This document shows positions 27,093-34,579 of a stretch of 41,628 bases of DNA, piece after piece. A program made the translations under genes and the position numbers. This stretch comes from an uncultured Collinsella sp. (GTDB taxonomy: Bacteria; Actinomycetota; Coriobacteriia; Coriobacteriales; Coriobacteriaceae): assembly GCA_934668695.1 (NCBI GenBank), contig CAKUOD010000016.1, positions 1 through 41,628 on the forward strand. Reading direction: 5' to 3'. Numbering within the stretch: position 1 is the stretch's first letter; each line of letters opens with the position of its first letter. Below the pieces are notes generated by a model that was not told where the DNA came from, made no database searches, and was given only the letters and a program-made list of their open reading frames with translations.

Positions 27093-28580
27093 CTAGAAAG
27101 AAAGCTCTGCTGCCCACTTATCTGTATCGATCTCCATGAACTGCGAGCGGATGAAGTTCTTCTTGAGGTTGAACGGGACCGTGCAGTCGAAGATGGCCTT
27201 GCAGGCGATGCCGTGCTCGCGGATCGAAGGATCGAACGCGGGGTCGTTGGACGGGTCGAGCACGTGGCAGTGGCAGCCGGGGATGGTGATGAGGTCCACG
27301 TCGGCCTGAAAGCGCGTGGTCATGGCCCACATCACGTCGCTCATATCGAAGATATCGACATCCTCGTCGACCAGAATCACATGCTTGAGCTCGGAAAATG
27401 CCGAGAAGGCGAGCATGGCGGCGTTGCGCTGACGGCCCTCGTCATTTTTGCTCGACTTCTTGAACTGCATGATGGCAACGAACTTGCCGCCGCCGCAGGG
27501 AGCAGCGTGGACGTTGAGCAGGCGGCCCGGGATGGCGGTCTCGACCATCTTGTAGATGGAAGCCTCGGTGGGAATACCGGCCATGGACACGTGCTCGTGC
27601 GAAGGGCCGATGCAGCTCTCCATAATGGGGTTGACACGCGTGGTGACGGCGGTGATCTTGATCACCGGGCAGACCTTGGCGCCGCCGGTGTAGCCGGGGA
27701 ACTCGGGCATGGCGTAGCCGTGGCCGTTGACGTCCTCGTTGATGGTCTCGTCGTGCATGAGATAGCCCTCGAGCACGTACTCGGCATTGGCGATGCACTT
27801 CTGCGGAACGGTGACGCAGTCGGCAAGCTCGACGGCGTGGCCGCGCAGGGCACCGGCGATCTGCAGCTCGTTGAAGCCGAGCGGCGTGGTGGGCGCCTCA
27901 AAGCCGCAGCACATGTACACGGCGGGGTCCAGGCCGATGGAGATGGAGATGGGCATGTCCTCGCCGCGCTGGCAGTACTCGTCAAAGAACGCGCCAAGGT
28001 GACGGCTGCCCGGGGTAATCCACATGGCGAGCTTGTCCTTGTCGACGCAGGAGAAGCGGTGGATGGTCACGTCGGACTGGGAGCCGTCGGGGCTCGTGCC
28101 ATAGGCGAGACCCATGGTGATGTAGGGGCCGCCGTCGACGGGCGTGTTGGTGGGAGCGGGAACGATCTTGCGCAGGTCAAAGCCCTCGTCGGTCACCTTG
28201 TACACGACCTCCTGGCAGTCGACGTGCGCACCCTCGGCGATCTGCTCGGGCGCGATCAGGTTCTCGAAGCGCTTGCCGATCTCGAGGCCCAGGTGCTCCT
28301 CGTCCAAGTCGAGCAGGGCGGCAACGCGCTTGCGGCTGGCAAGCATGCCGATGCAGACCTTGGCATCGTCAAAGCCCTTGACGTTGTTGAAGACCATCGC
28401 CGGGCCCTCTTTGGTCGGGCGCATAACGGTGCCGCCGGCACCGACGTGGCGATAGACGCCCGATACCTCGGCGTCGGGATCGACCTGGGTGTCGGTCTCG
28501 AGCAGCTGACCCGGCATCTCGCGCAAAAAGTCGAGCGCGGAACGCAGGTCGTGAATCTGGGAAGCATCGGTAGTGGACAT
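27093..28580 (-). CDS. ubiD: UbiD-family prFMN-dependent decarboxylase, LpdC-like
   Basis: 495 residues, the usual length. UbiD enzymes decarboxylate aromatic or alpha,beta-unsaturated acids through prFMN. Seen: VGAGGTVMRPTKEGPAMVF, SDVTIHRF with the conserved Arg (R175), the acidic AEYVLEGYL segment (266-274), MPEFPGY, SHEHVSMAGIPTEAS and VDEDVDIFD. From memory the whole protein resembles LpdC of Lactiplantibacillus (gallate/protocatechuate decarboxylase) more than E. coli UbiD; this needs an alignment. Start at MSTTDASQ with AAAGGAG upstream; the frame is open for 43 codons further up, without family likeness. The gap to the transporter is 141 bases. Confidence 0.93.
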   Translation of the reverse strand: MSTTDASQIHDLRSALDFLREMPGQLLETDTQVDPDAEVSGVYRHVGAGGTVMRPTKEGPAMVFNNVKGFDDAKVCIGMLASRKRVAALLDLDEEHLGLEIGKRFENLIAPEQIAEGAHVDCQEVVYKVTDEGFDLRKIVPAPTNTPVDGGPYITMGLAYGTSPDGSQSDVTIHRFSCVDKDKLAMWITPGSRHLGAFFDEYCQRGEDMPISISIGLDPAVYMCCGFEAPTTPLGFNELQIAGALRGHAVELADCVTVPQKCIANAEYVLEGYLMHDETINEDVNGHGYAMPEFPGYTGGAKVCPVIKITAVTTRVNPIMESCIGPSHEHVSMAGIPTEASIYKMVETAIPGRLLNVHAAPCGGGKFVAIMQFKKSSKNDEGRQRNAAMLAFSAFSELKHVILVDEDVDIFDMSDVMWAMTTRFQADVDLITIPGCHCHVLDPSNDPAFDPSIREHGIACKAIFDCTVPFNLKKNFIRSQFMEIDTDKWAAELSF

Positions 28581-28721
28581 GGCGTGCTCCTTTCGGGAGA
28601 GTGTCCGGCGGCGGGAGTGCCGCCGGCTTGGTAACGTAATGGGGCCGCAGCGCTCATAGATGGGGCGCTCGGGCACTCGCAGTTCAAGCACTCGGCTAAT
28701 TACAGCCAAGCACTCGACCGT

Positions 28722-30179
28722 TTACATCAGGCCAAAGAGGTGGAACCAGGCAGCCTCGACCAGCACGACGATAAAGACGACCGCGGTGAGGGGAATACCC
28801 ATGCGCATGGCCTCTTTGGAGGTGTAGCCGCCGGCGTCCTTGCCCTCGCCGATAAGGATCGGCAGGTTGTGGAACGGCAGGATGTAGTGGATGTTGATGG
28901 ACGTGAAGACGATGAGCGCCACGGCGAGCGGGCTCACGCTGGAGCCGGCCGCGAAGCTGATGAACGCCGGCACGCACACGCCGAGCACGGCCATGACCGA
29001 GCCCATAAACATGTGGATGACCATGGAGAGCGCGGCGACGAGCAGGGCGAACAGGAAGATGTTCTCGGGCACGGAGCTGGGTAGCACGACGTCGGCGATC
29101 CAAGCGTTCATGCCGGTGGCACCGCCCACGGAACCCACGGCCATGGCAGCCGTCAGGAACATGAGGGACTTGATGTCGACGGCGTTCCAGCTGGCGGGGG
29201 TAAGGACCTCGCCGATGATGGGCATGGCGAGAGAGACGCCGATGGCAAGCGTCACCCAGCCGATATAATCGCCCGAGACGGTGAGCCACAGCGCGATGGC
29301 GATGACGAGCCACACGATGGTGCGGATCTCCTTGACGGAGAGCTTACCAAGCGCGGCCTGCTTGGCCACGATCTGCTCGCGATCGTAGACGAGCTCCTTG
29401 CTGGGCTTAAAGAGGAAGAGACCCAAGAACAGGGTGCACAGCAGCGCGACCAGCATAGGCACGCTCATGTACAGGAACCAGTCAATGAAGGACGGGCTCA
29501 TGCCGCCGGCCTCGGCGCTGTACTGCGCAACGAGCGGGTTGAGCGTGGAGTCGCCCGTCAGGAAGAACATGGAGCCCGGAGCGGCAGCGGCAAACACGAG
29601 GAAGCCGAGCTTGCCGCGGTCGTCGTCACCGTAGCCGGCAGACTCGGCAATGACCGAGACGACGGCGAGGATGAGGAAGGCGCGGGGGAACGGATGCGGG
29701 ATCAGCAGCGACAGCACAAAGGTGAGCGCGAAGATCGAGATGATGAGCGACTTGGCATCGCGCACGAACTTGAGCATAAACGCATAGGCGATGCGCTCGC
29801 CCAGACCCGACTCCTTGACGGCGCTAGCAATGAGGTAGGCGCCGATGACGAGCCACATAGTGGCCTTAGTCCACGAGCTAAACGTGGAGGCGACCGTCGC
29901 CGAGATGCTCGCGGCGCCCGTGTCGTCCACGCACACCTTAAACAGAACGAGTAGCGCGCAGTAGAGCAGGCCCACAAAGCCTGGCTGTGCCACGCCACAC
30001 GCCCAGAACACCACCGTGGCGAGCGTCAACGCCAGACAGGTCTGACCGCCGACCGTGAGCTCGACCGTCGAGCTCAGCTCCGCCAAAGGAAGAAACTTCA
30101 CCAGCAAAAAGACAACGATACCCAGCACAAAGCCAATTTCGCGCTTGGTGATCTTAAACGCCTTCTTTTCCGCTTCCAT
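28722..30179 (-). CDS. DASS (SLC13)-type anion transporter
   Basis: 485 residues with about 11-13 membrane helices. The family moves dicarboxylates, sulfate or aromatic/tricarboxylic acids with Na+, or as antiporters. Signature regions: FLTGDSTLNPLVAQ at the place of the first SNT-like motif, and FTSINIHYILPFHNLPILIGEG at the second. Their sequence departs from the usual SNT, suggesting an unusual anion. As the gene before ubiD and ubiX it is the best candidate for bringing in the acid that UbiD decarboxylates, possibly exchanging it for the product. ATG with AGGTGGGGAG directly upstream. Confidence 0.88.
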   Translation of the reverse strand: MEAEKKAFKITKREIGFVLGIVVFLLVKFLPLAELSSTVELTVGGQTCLALTLATVVFWACGVAQPGFVGLLYCALLVLFKVCVDDTGAASISATVASTFSSWTKATMWLVIGAYLIASAVKESGLGERIAYAFMLKFVRDAKSLIISIFALTFVLSLLIPHPFPRAFLILAVVSVIAESAGYGDDDRGKLGFLVFAAAAPGSMFFLTGDSTLNPLVAQYSAEAGGMSPSFIDWFLYMSVPMLVALLCTLFLGLFLFKPSKELVYDREQIVAKQAALGKLSVKEIRTIVWLVIAIALWLTVSGDYIGWVTLAIGVSLAMPIIGEVLTPASWNAVDIKSLMFLTAAMAVGSVGGATGMNAWIADVVLPSSVPENIFLFALLVAALSMVIHMFMGSVMAVLGVCVPAFISFAAGSSVSPLAVALIVFTSINIHYILPFHNLPILIGEGKDAGGYTSKEAMRMGIPLTAVVFIVVLVEAAWFHLFGLM

Positions 30180-30232
30180 CTCCCCACCTTTCTTGTTGGG
30201 GGCGCTCCGGATTCGCAGCCACGTTGCCGCTT

Positions 30233-30263
30233 AAAAAGGGGCGCCCGTTATCGGACACCCCTT
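30233..30263 (-). terminator. Intrinsic terminator or attenuator before the transporter gene
   Basis: On the minus strand AAGGGGTGTCCG, loop ATAA, CGGGCGCCCCTT then TTTTT. Twelve pairs, two of them G-U. It ends 54 bases before the transporter ATG. It either separates the fusion gene from the transporter or, because an operator-like dyad lies upstream at 30269-30296, acts as a leader attenuator. Confidence 0.65.
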
Positions 30264-30268
30264 ACGTT

Positions 30269-30296
30269 GCGCTGTGTTGCGGCAATACAGTCAAGC
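30269..30296 (-). promoter_or_regulatory. Dyad operator upstream of the transporter-ubiD-ubiX genes
   Basis: Read on the plus strand the core is CTGTGTTGCGGCAATACAG, followed by TCAAGC. It matches 31410-31437 at 21 of 25 aligned bases. On the minus strand a TTGACT hexamer enters the dyad, and about 19 bases of the dyad follow, which is the geometry of MerR promoters. No good -10 box follows, so promoter activity without the regulator would be weak. Confidence 0.55.
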
Positions 30297-30328
30297 GGAT
30301 TTTTTGGATGAGAAGCGATCCCCTGGAC

Positions 30329-30395
30329 AAAAACCGTCACAACATTCGACGGTTTTCTTCGTTTTCGAGATTTTCATCGAATGTTGTGACGGTTT
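30329..30395 (-). terminator. Terminator hairpin of the LpdD/IDI-like gene
   Basis: AAACCGTCACAACATTCGA (30331-30349) and its exact reverse complement (30377-30395) form a 19-bp stem with a 27-base loop, followed by TTTTTG on the minus strand. It lies 28 bases after the stop codon of the fusion gene. Confidence 0.7.
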
Positions 30396-30422
30396 GGATA
30401 TGGCAAAGAGACTGTACCTTTG

Positions 30423-31370
30423 TTACATAGCGAGAGCCGTACGGATGGATGGGTCGCTGAGGGCCTCGCGGAGCCAGGGGGCCAGCTGCTCGGGGTGACC
30501 CTGCAGGTAGCCTTTGAGCTCGGACGGGGCCACGCGGCGCACTTCCGAGATCTCCTCTTGGTTGATATGCAGCTCGCCCGGCTCAACATGGGCAAGGTAG
30601 ACCTCGCACCATTCGCACTCGCAGCGGCCGTCGCCGTGGTCCTCGCGGTAGGTCACGTGACCGAGGTGTTTGAGCTGGTCGGGTGCGCGCGTGATGCCGA
30701 GCTCTTCGTTGATGCGGCGCGCCGTCGCGGCGACAACGTCCTCCCCGGGGAGCGGATGGCCGGCACAGCTATCGGCCAGCACCCCGCCCCACAGTCGTTT
30801 GAGCGGACTGCGGCGACAGAGCAGCAGGCGCGCGTCTTCGCCCTGGCCCTCGACCAGAAGCGTCAGAAATGCCTGATGCAGAATGCCCTCGCCGGTATGG
30901 GCCTCGATGCGATCGACAGGGCCGAGCGCCTCGCCGGTCGCGGCATCGACCGCCACGACCTCGGCGCCTGCGCCGCCCTCATCCCAGCCGGCGCGCAGAA
31001 TGCGGGCTGCGGCCTCCTCGAGCGCGGCAATGAGTTCCTTGGTGGTATCGAGCATGCGCCGCAAGTCGTCCGCGGTCGCGTTCTCCACATGAAAACCCGT
31101 GCTTACGACTACCGGCACGCCAAAGCGCGTGGCCAGCGCCGCCGCGATATCGTGCGCCGGGATCTCGTCTCGATGACACGGAACGGCCAGGATGCTCACC
31201 GTCGCCGTACGGCCGGGCTCGGGGCGCGGAATGGCCTGCGCCGTGGCGCCCAGGTGCGCGAACTCAGGCGAGCAGGCGTACACCGCCATGCCTCGCGGCG
31301 TCACCGTCAACTGGGCCTCGAGCACAAACTTGCCCTCGCCCACTGCAACCTTTGTCGTGTGCATACCCAT
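30423..31370 (-). CDS. Two-domain protein: LpdD-like (prFMN chaperone) domain fused to an IDI-like Nudix domain
   Basis: 315 residues. Residues about 1-120 resemble, from memory, LpdD, a small protein of gallate decarboxylase loci thought to help prFMN loading: AHLGATAQAIPRP (39-50), VSILAVPCHRDEI (58-70), VVVSTGFHVENATADDL (87-103). Residues about 150-305 match type 1 isopentenyl-diphosphate isomerase: AHTGEGILHQAF (metal H158 and H165), SCAGHPLPGE (H205, E210), YREDHGDG, CECEWCEV (E251, E253) and APWL (W299). The isomerase cysteine (E. coli Cys67) aligns with Ala203; a cysteine is one place earlier. The Nudix box GHPLPGE-x7-RRINEELGI is nearly complete. Start at MGMHTTKV with CAGGAG upstream. 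It lies 243 bases upstream of the transporter on the same strand. Confidence 0.8.
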   Translation of the reverse strand: MGMHTTKVAVGEGKFVLEAQLTVTPRGMAVYACSPEFAHLGATAQAIPRPEPGRTATVSILAVPCHRDEIPAHDIAAALATRFGVPVVVSTGFHVENATADDLRRMLDTTKELIAALEEAAARILRAGWDEGGAGAEVVAVDAATGEALGPVDRIEAHTGEGILHQAFLTLLVEGQGEDARLLLCRRSPLKRLWGGVLADSCAGHPLPGEDVVAATARRINEELGITRAPDQLKHLGHVTYREDHGDGRCECEWCEVYLAHVEPGELHINQEEISEVRRVAPSELKGYLQGHPEQLAPWLREALSDPSIRTALAM

Positions 31371-31409
31371 GGGATCTCCTGTCGCCCGCAATGTACCTGA
31401 GACCATCTT

Positions 31410-31451
31410 CGCCTGTATTGCGACTATACAGGCAAGCGCAGCCTGCGACAA
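31410..31451 (-). promoter_or_regulatory. Promoter and dyad operator of the LpdD/IDI-like gene
   Basis: Minus strand: TTGTCG (31446-31451), 17 bases, TATAGT (31423-31428). The perfect dyad GCCTGTAT-N7-ATACAGGC (31411-31433) overlaps the -10 box. An alternative reading takes TTGCCT at the dyad edge as the -35 with a long spacer, as in MerR promoters. The same dyad recurs at 30269-30296. Confidence 0.6.
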
Positions 31452-31531
31452 AGGAGGCAGGCACCTGACACATTCTGTTAGAGTTGCAGGGATTGAATCC
31501 CGCTTATTCATGCGACATTGGAGTGACAACC

Positions 31532-32773
31532 TTGACCGCCGCAACCACGTCTAAAAGTAAATCAACCGCCGCCGCGCTCTCCCCCGCGCGCACCAGGCTC
31601 TGCCTGGCGCTGCTCGTGCTGTTGGGATTCTCGCTCGGCTGCTCCGAGTTCGTGGTCATCGGCATCGAAAGTGACTTGGCGACGGAACTCGGCATCTCGC
31701 TTGCCACTGCGGGCCAGCTCATCAGCGTTTTTGCACTGGTCTACGCCATCGCGACGCCGGTGCTTGCGCTCAGCACGGGGCGCTTCCGTCGTTACCAGCT
31801 GCTCGTGTGCTACAGCATTATCTTTGTGCTCGGCAATCTGGTCATGGCGTTGGCGCCCAACTTCCAGGTACTGTTTATCTCGCGCATTGTCCTGGGATCC
31901 GTCTCGGGCGCGCTGCTCGCCGTGGGCGTGACGTACATCCCCGAGCTGCTGTCCCCGCAGCAAACTTCGCTTGCCATCTCGGTGGTATATGGTGCGTTTT
32001 CCGTGGCAATGGTCTTTGTCACTTCGATCGGCAAGTTCGTGGCCGACACGCTCGATTGGCACGTGGCCATGTACGGCACGCTGACCTTTGCCGTTTTGAT
32101 CTGCGGAGCGCTCGTGGCGTTTATGCCGCGCACTGGGCAAACCGACGAGCCTGCCACCTTCCGCGAGCAGGCGGGGCTTCTACGCGAGCCGAGCATCATC
32201 ACCGGCATGCTCATCTTTTTGTTTGGTGTGGGCTCGGTCTACGTATTCTACGGCTACGTGACGCCTTATCTTGAGCAGGTGCTGGGCATGGGCACTGTTC
32301 AGGCGAGCACCACGCTCATGGCCTACGGCGTGTTCTGCCTGATCTCGAACATCCTGGGCGGATGGATCGATGCGCGCTTTGGCATGAAGGCGCTGCTTGT
32401 GACGTTTGTGCTGCAGGCTGCGGCGTTACTCGGGTTGTTTGCTGTGGGCGGCACCATGCCGCTCGCGCTGGTCTTTGTCTTTAGCTTGGCGATGCTCATG
32501 TACCTGTTCTCGGTGTCGTGCATCACGCACTTTATGGACGTGGCGCGCAGCCGCCATCCCAAGTCGATGGTGCTCGCGAGTTCGGTTGAGCCCATGGCGT
32601 TTAACGTCGGCATCTCGTTTGGCACCGCAGTGGGCGGCGCCGTGGTAAGCAGCATTGGCATTGCGTACGTGGGCGCAGTGGGCGCCGCGTTCTCGCTTGT
32701 GGCCTGGACGCTCACGCTGGTGACGATTAAGCTGGCACGTTGGGAGCGCAAGCGGGCGAGGGCGCAGGCGTAG
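31532..32773 (+). CDS. MFS transporter, DHA1 (drug/metabolite exporter) type
   Basis: 413 residues, 12 predicted membrane helices. The helix 1 motif GFSLGCSEFVVIGI and the helix 2-3 loop LSTGRFRRYQLLVC resemble the AraJ/YdhP-like DHA1 exporters. No substrate can be named. The start is uncertain: I prefer the TTG at 31532, with GGAG 8 bases upstream; earlier TTG/GTG codons at 31484-31523 are in frame. It is divergent from the LpdD/IDI-like gene, sharing a 161-base spacer, so it could export a product of that pathway, but this is only inference from position. Confidence 0.85.
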   Translation: MTAATTSKSKSTAAALSPARTRLCLALLVLLGFSLGCSEFVVIGIESDLATELGISLATAGQLISVFALVYAIATPVLALSTGRFRRYQLLVCYSIIFVLGNLVMALAPNFQVLFISRIVLGSVSGALLAVGVTYIPELLSPQQTSLAISVVYGAFSVAMVFVTSIGKFVADTLDWHVAMYGTLTFAVLICGALVAFMPRTGQTDEPATFREQAGLLREPSIITGMLIFLFGVGSVYVFYGYVTPYLEQVLGMGTVQASTTLMAYGVFCLISNILGGWIDARFGMKALLVTFVLQAAALLGLFAVGGTMPLALVFVFSLAMLMYLFSVSCITHFMDVARSRHPKSMVLASSVEPMAFNVGISFGTAVGGAVVSSIGIAYVGAVGAAFSLVAWTLTLVTIKLARWERKRARAQA

Positions 32774-32824
32774 GCTTAGCTGCGATACTCGAGTTCGATG
32801 ATGGCGATCGAAAGGAAACCGCAT

Positions 32825-33271
32825 ATGCAACGTGTACTGTTTATCTGCCACGGCAACATCTGTCGCTCGACGATGGCTGAGTCCGTGTTTACCGAGCTAG
32901 CGCGCCGCGCTGGGCGCGCGGGCGAGTTTGTCATCGATTCTGCAGCAACCTCAACTGAGGAGATCGGCAACCCGCCGCATCATGGCACGGTCGCCAAGCT
33001 GCGCGAAGTCGGGATTCCCGTCGTCGCACATCGCGCACGTCAGGTGCGGCGCGCGGAGTATGGCAACTGGGATCGCATTGTCTATATGGATGCTGAGAAC
33101 GCGCGCGGTCTGCGTCGCATCTTTGGCGACGACCCCGACGGCAAGATTACGCGCTTGCTCGATTGGACCGAGCGCCCCGGCGACGTGGCCGATCCCTGGT
33201 ACACCGGCAACTTCGACGCCACCTACCGCGATGTGCTCGCCGGCTGCACCGCTATACTCGAGCAGCTGTAG
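32825..33271 (+). CDS. Low-molecular-weight protein tyrosine phosphatase
   Basis: 148 residues, the usual size. The catalytic P-loop CHGNICRS (C8-x5-R14-S15) lies at the N-terminus and the general acid in VADPWYTGNF near residue 120. These enzymes remove phosphate from tyrosine, in bacteria often on capsule or exopolysaccharide kinases, or from arginine. ATG with GAAAGGA upstream; an in-frame extension of 9 residues is unlikely. 51 bases after the MFS gene, so possibly co-transcribed. No cognate kinase is in the window. Confidence 0.92.
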   Translation: MQRVLFICHGNICRSTMAESVFTELARRAGRAGEFVIDSAATSTEEIGNPPHHGTVAKLREVGIPVVAHRARQVRRAEYGNWDRIVYMDAENARGLRRIFGDDPDGKITRLLDWTERPGDVADPWYTGNFDATYRDVLAGCTAILEQL

Positions 33272-33308
33272 GTTCGCGGGCGCGCGAGGTGCGCCATTGG
33301 CATAAAAC

Positions 33309-33430
33309 GAGCGTGGATTATCTCCCGCATACAAATTGAGCGTGGGTTTTCTCCCACTTTGAGCGTTCAAGTGCGCTCTAAACGGGAGAAAATCCACGCT
33401 CATTTTCTCGGTGGGAGAAAATCCACGTTC
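33309..33430. repeat. Quartet of inverted repeats in a convergent intergenic region
   Basis: Two forward units GAGCGTGGATTATCTCCCG (33309-33327) and GAGCGTGGGTTTTCTCCCA (33338-33356) face two inverted units CGGGAGAAAATCCACGCTC (33383-33401) and TGGGAGAAAATCCACGTTC (33412-33430). A small hairpin GAGCG-N8-CGCTC (33361-33378) is at the centre. Several nested hairpins are possible. The phosphatase and the TIGR04076-like gene end on either side, so a bidirectional terminator is plausible. Confidence 0.7.
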
Positions 33431-33432
33431 AA

Positions 33433-33762
33433 CTACTCGTCGACGATCTCGGCGAGCCAGACGTTGAGGGTGTCGACCTCGGGGCAGCAGAACTTTGCCG
33501 TACCAGGCTCGTTGCCAGGCACGGTTCCGCCATAGCGCAGAATATCGATATAGGGAAAGCCCACATGGCAGGCCATGGCGCACATCTTGCCGCGGTCTCG
33601 GTCGAAGTCAAAGACGTCGCCCGGCTTGTGACCATGGTGGCAGCGGCACGCACCCAGCTGGTCCACGCAGCTCACGCGGATACGCGGACGCTTGCCACGC
33701 GGCGCGCCGAGCGGCTTGTTCTCGCCCGCAGGCTTGACGCCGCCCTCGCCAGCGTTACTCAT
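33433..33762 (-). CDS. TIGR04076-like cysteine-rich protein
   Basis: 109 residues. From memory the pattern VSCVDQLGACRCHHGHKPGDVFDF, written here as CVDQLGACRCHHGHKPGDVF, plus GKMCAMACHVGFPYIDILRYGG and FCCPEVD fits the TIGR04076 family, small proteins of unknown function with conserved cysteines that may bind metal. The first 25 residues are a basic, Pro/Gly-rich extension. The start overlaps the end of the pyridoxamine kinase gene by 8 bases, so the two are translationally linked. Confidence 0.75.
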   Translation of the reverse strand: MSNAGEGGVKPAGENKPLGAPRGKRPRIRVSCVDQLGACRCHHGHKPGDVFDFDRDRGKMCAMACHVGFPYIDILRYGGTVPGNEPGTAKFCCPEVDTLNVWLAEIVDE

Positions 33763-34579
33763 GGTCGATCACGTCCAGGCAGGCCTCGATGGGCAGGCCG
33801 GCCGACTTGTCCTCTTGGTCGGCATTGCGCTCGATAAGCTCAGCCACCACACGCATGGCATCGGACGTCGCGCGCTGCAGACTCCAACCTGCCATAACGC
33901 GGCCGACGAGCACCGCCGAGAACGTGTCGCCCGTGCCCGGGAAATAGACCGGAATGAGCTCAAAGGGAATCGTAAAGTACTCCCCCGCCACATGGTCGTA
34001 ACCGATAACCGCGTTCGTGCCATTGACTACGGCGCTCGTAATGACCACCGACTTGGCACCCAACTCGCGCACGGCGTCCACAAGGGCGCGGGCCTCATCG
34101 GGCGTGATCTGCTCTGCAATAGGCGTATCGGCGAGCAGACAGGCCTCGGTGTAGTTGGGCACCGCGTAGTCTGCGCACTCCAGCAGGTGCCGCATGAGGC
34201 CAATCGTGGACTCGGGCACGCCGGCATAGAGCTTGCCGTTGTCGCCCATGATGGGGTCGACGAACACCTTGGTGCCCTTTTGCGCACGACGGTGGCAAAA
34301 GCCCGAGATGATGCGCGTCTCTTCCTCGGTCACGATAAAGCCGGTCGAGATGGCGTCGAACTCAAAGCCGAGCTCCTCCCAGATGGCAAGACTCTGACGC
34401 ACGTACTCCGTGGTGTCGTGGATGTAGAACTTGGGGTAGTTGAGCGTGTCAGAAACGAGCGCCGTCGGCAGGTTATGGATACGGTAGCCCATGTGCGACA
34501 GCACCGGCAGCATGGCGGAAAGCGCGACCTTGCCGTAACCGCACATATCGTTGATCAGCAGCAGCTGAGTATTCTTCAT
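33755..34579 (-). CDS. Pyridoxamine/pyridoxal kinase
   Basis: 274 residues. Phosphorylates B6 vitamers to the active cofactor forms. Seen: an N-terminal INDMCGYGKVALSAMLPVLS substrate region, FVDPIMGDNGKLY, VPNYTEACLL, and the ribokinase-superfamily anion-hole motif PGTGDTFSAVLVG with the catalytic aspartate. Matches PdxY-type kinases in length and motif spacing. ATG with GGGAG 6 bases upstream; the 8 codons before it in frame are unlikely. Upstream are a structured repeat and the MarR promoter region. Confidence 0.9.
   Translation of the reverse strand: MKNTQLLLINDMCGYGKVALSAMLPVLSHMGYRIHNLPTALVSDTLNYPKFYIHDTTEYVRQSLAIWEELGFEFDAISTGFIVTEEETRIISGFCHRRAQKGTKVFVDPIMGDNGKLYAGVPESTIGLMRHLLECADYAVPNYTEACLLADTPIAEQITPDEARALVDAVRELGAKSVVITSAVVNGTNAVIGYDHVAGEYFTIPFELIPVYFPGTGDTFSAVLVGRVMAGWSLQRATSDAMRVVAELIERNADQEDKSAGLPIEACLDVIDHE

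Noticed and set aside
30224..30498. Two small plus-strand frames over the terminator-operator spacer upstream of the transporter
   Set aside because: They run through two strong terminator hairpins and an operator dyad, which explain the sequence better than coding.
33309..33430. CRISPR-like array of 19-base repeats
   Set aside because: Only four units, in opposing orientations, with short irregular spacers and no cas genes; an inverted-repeat cluster fits better.
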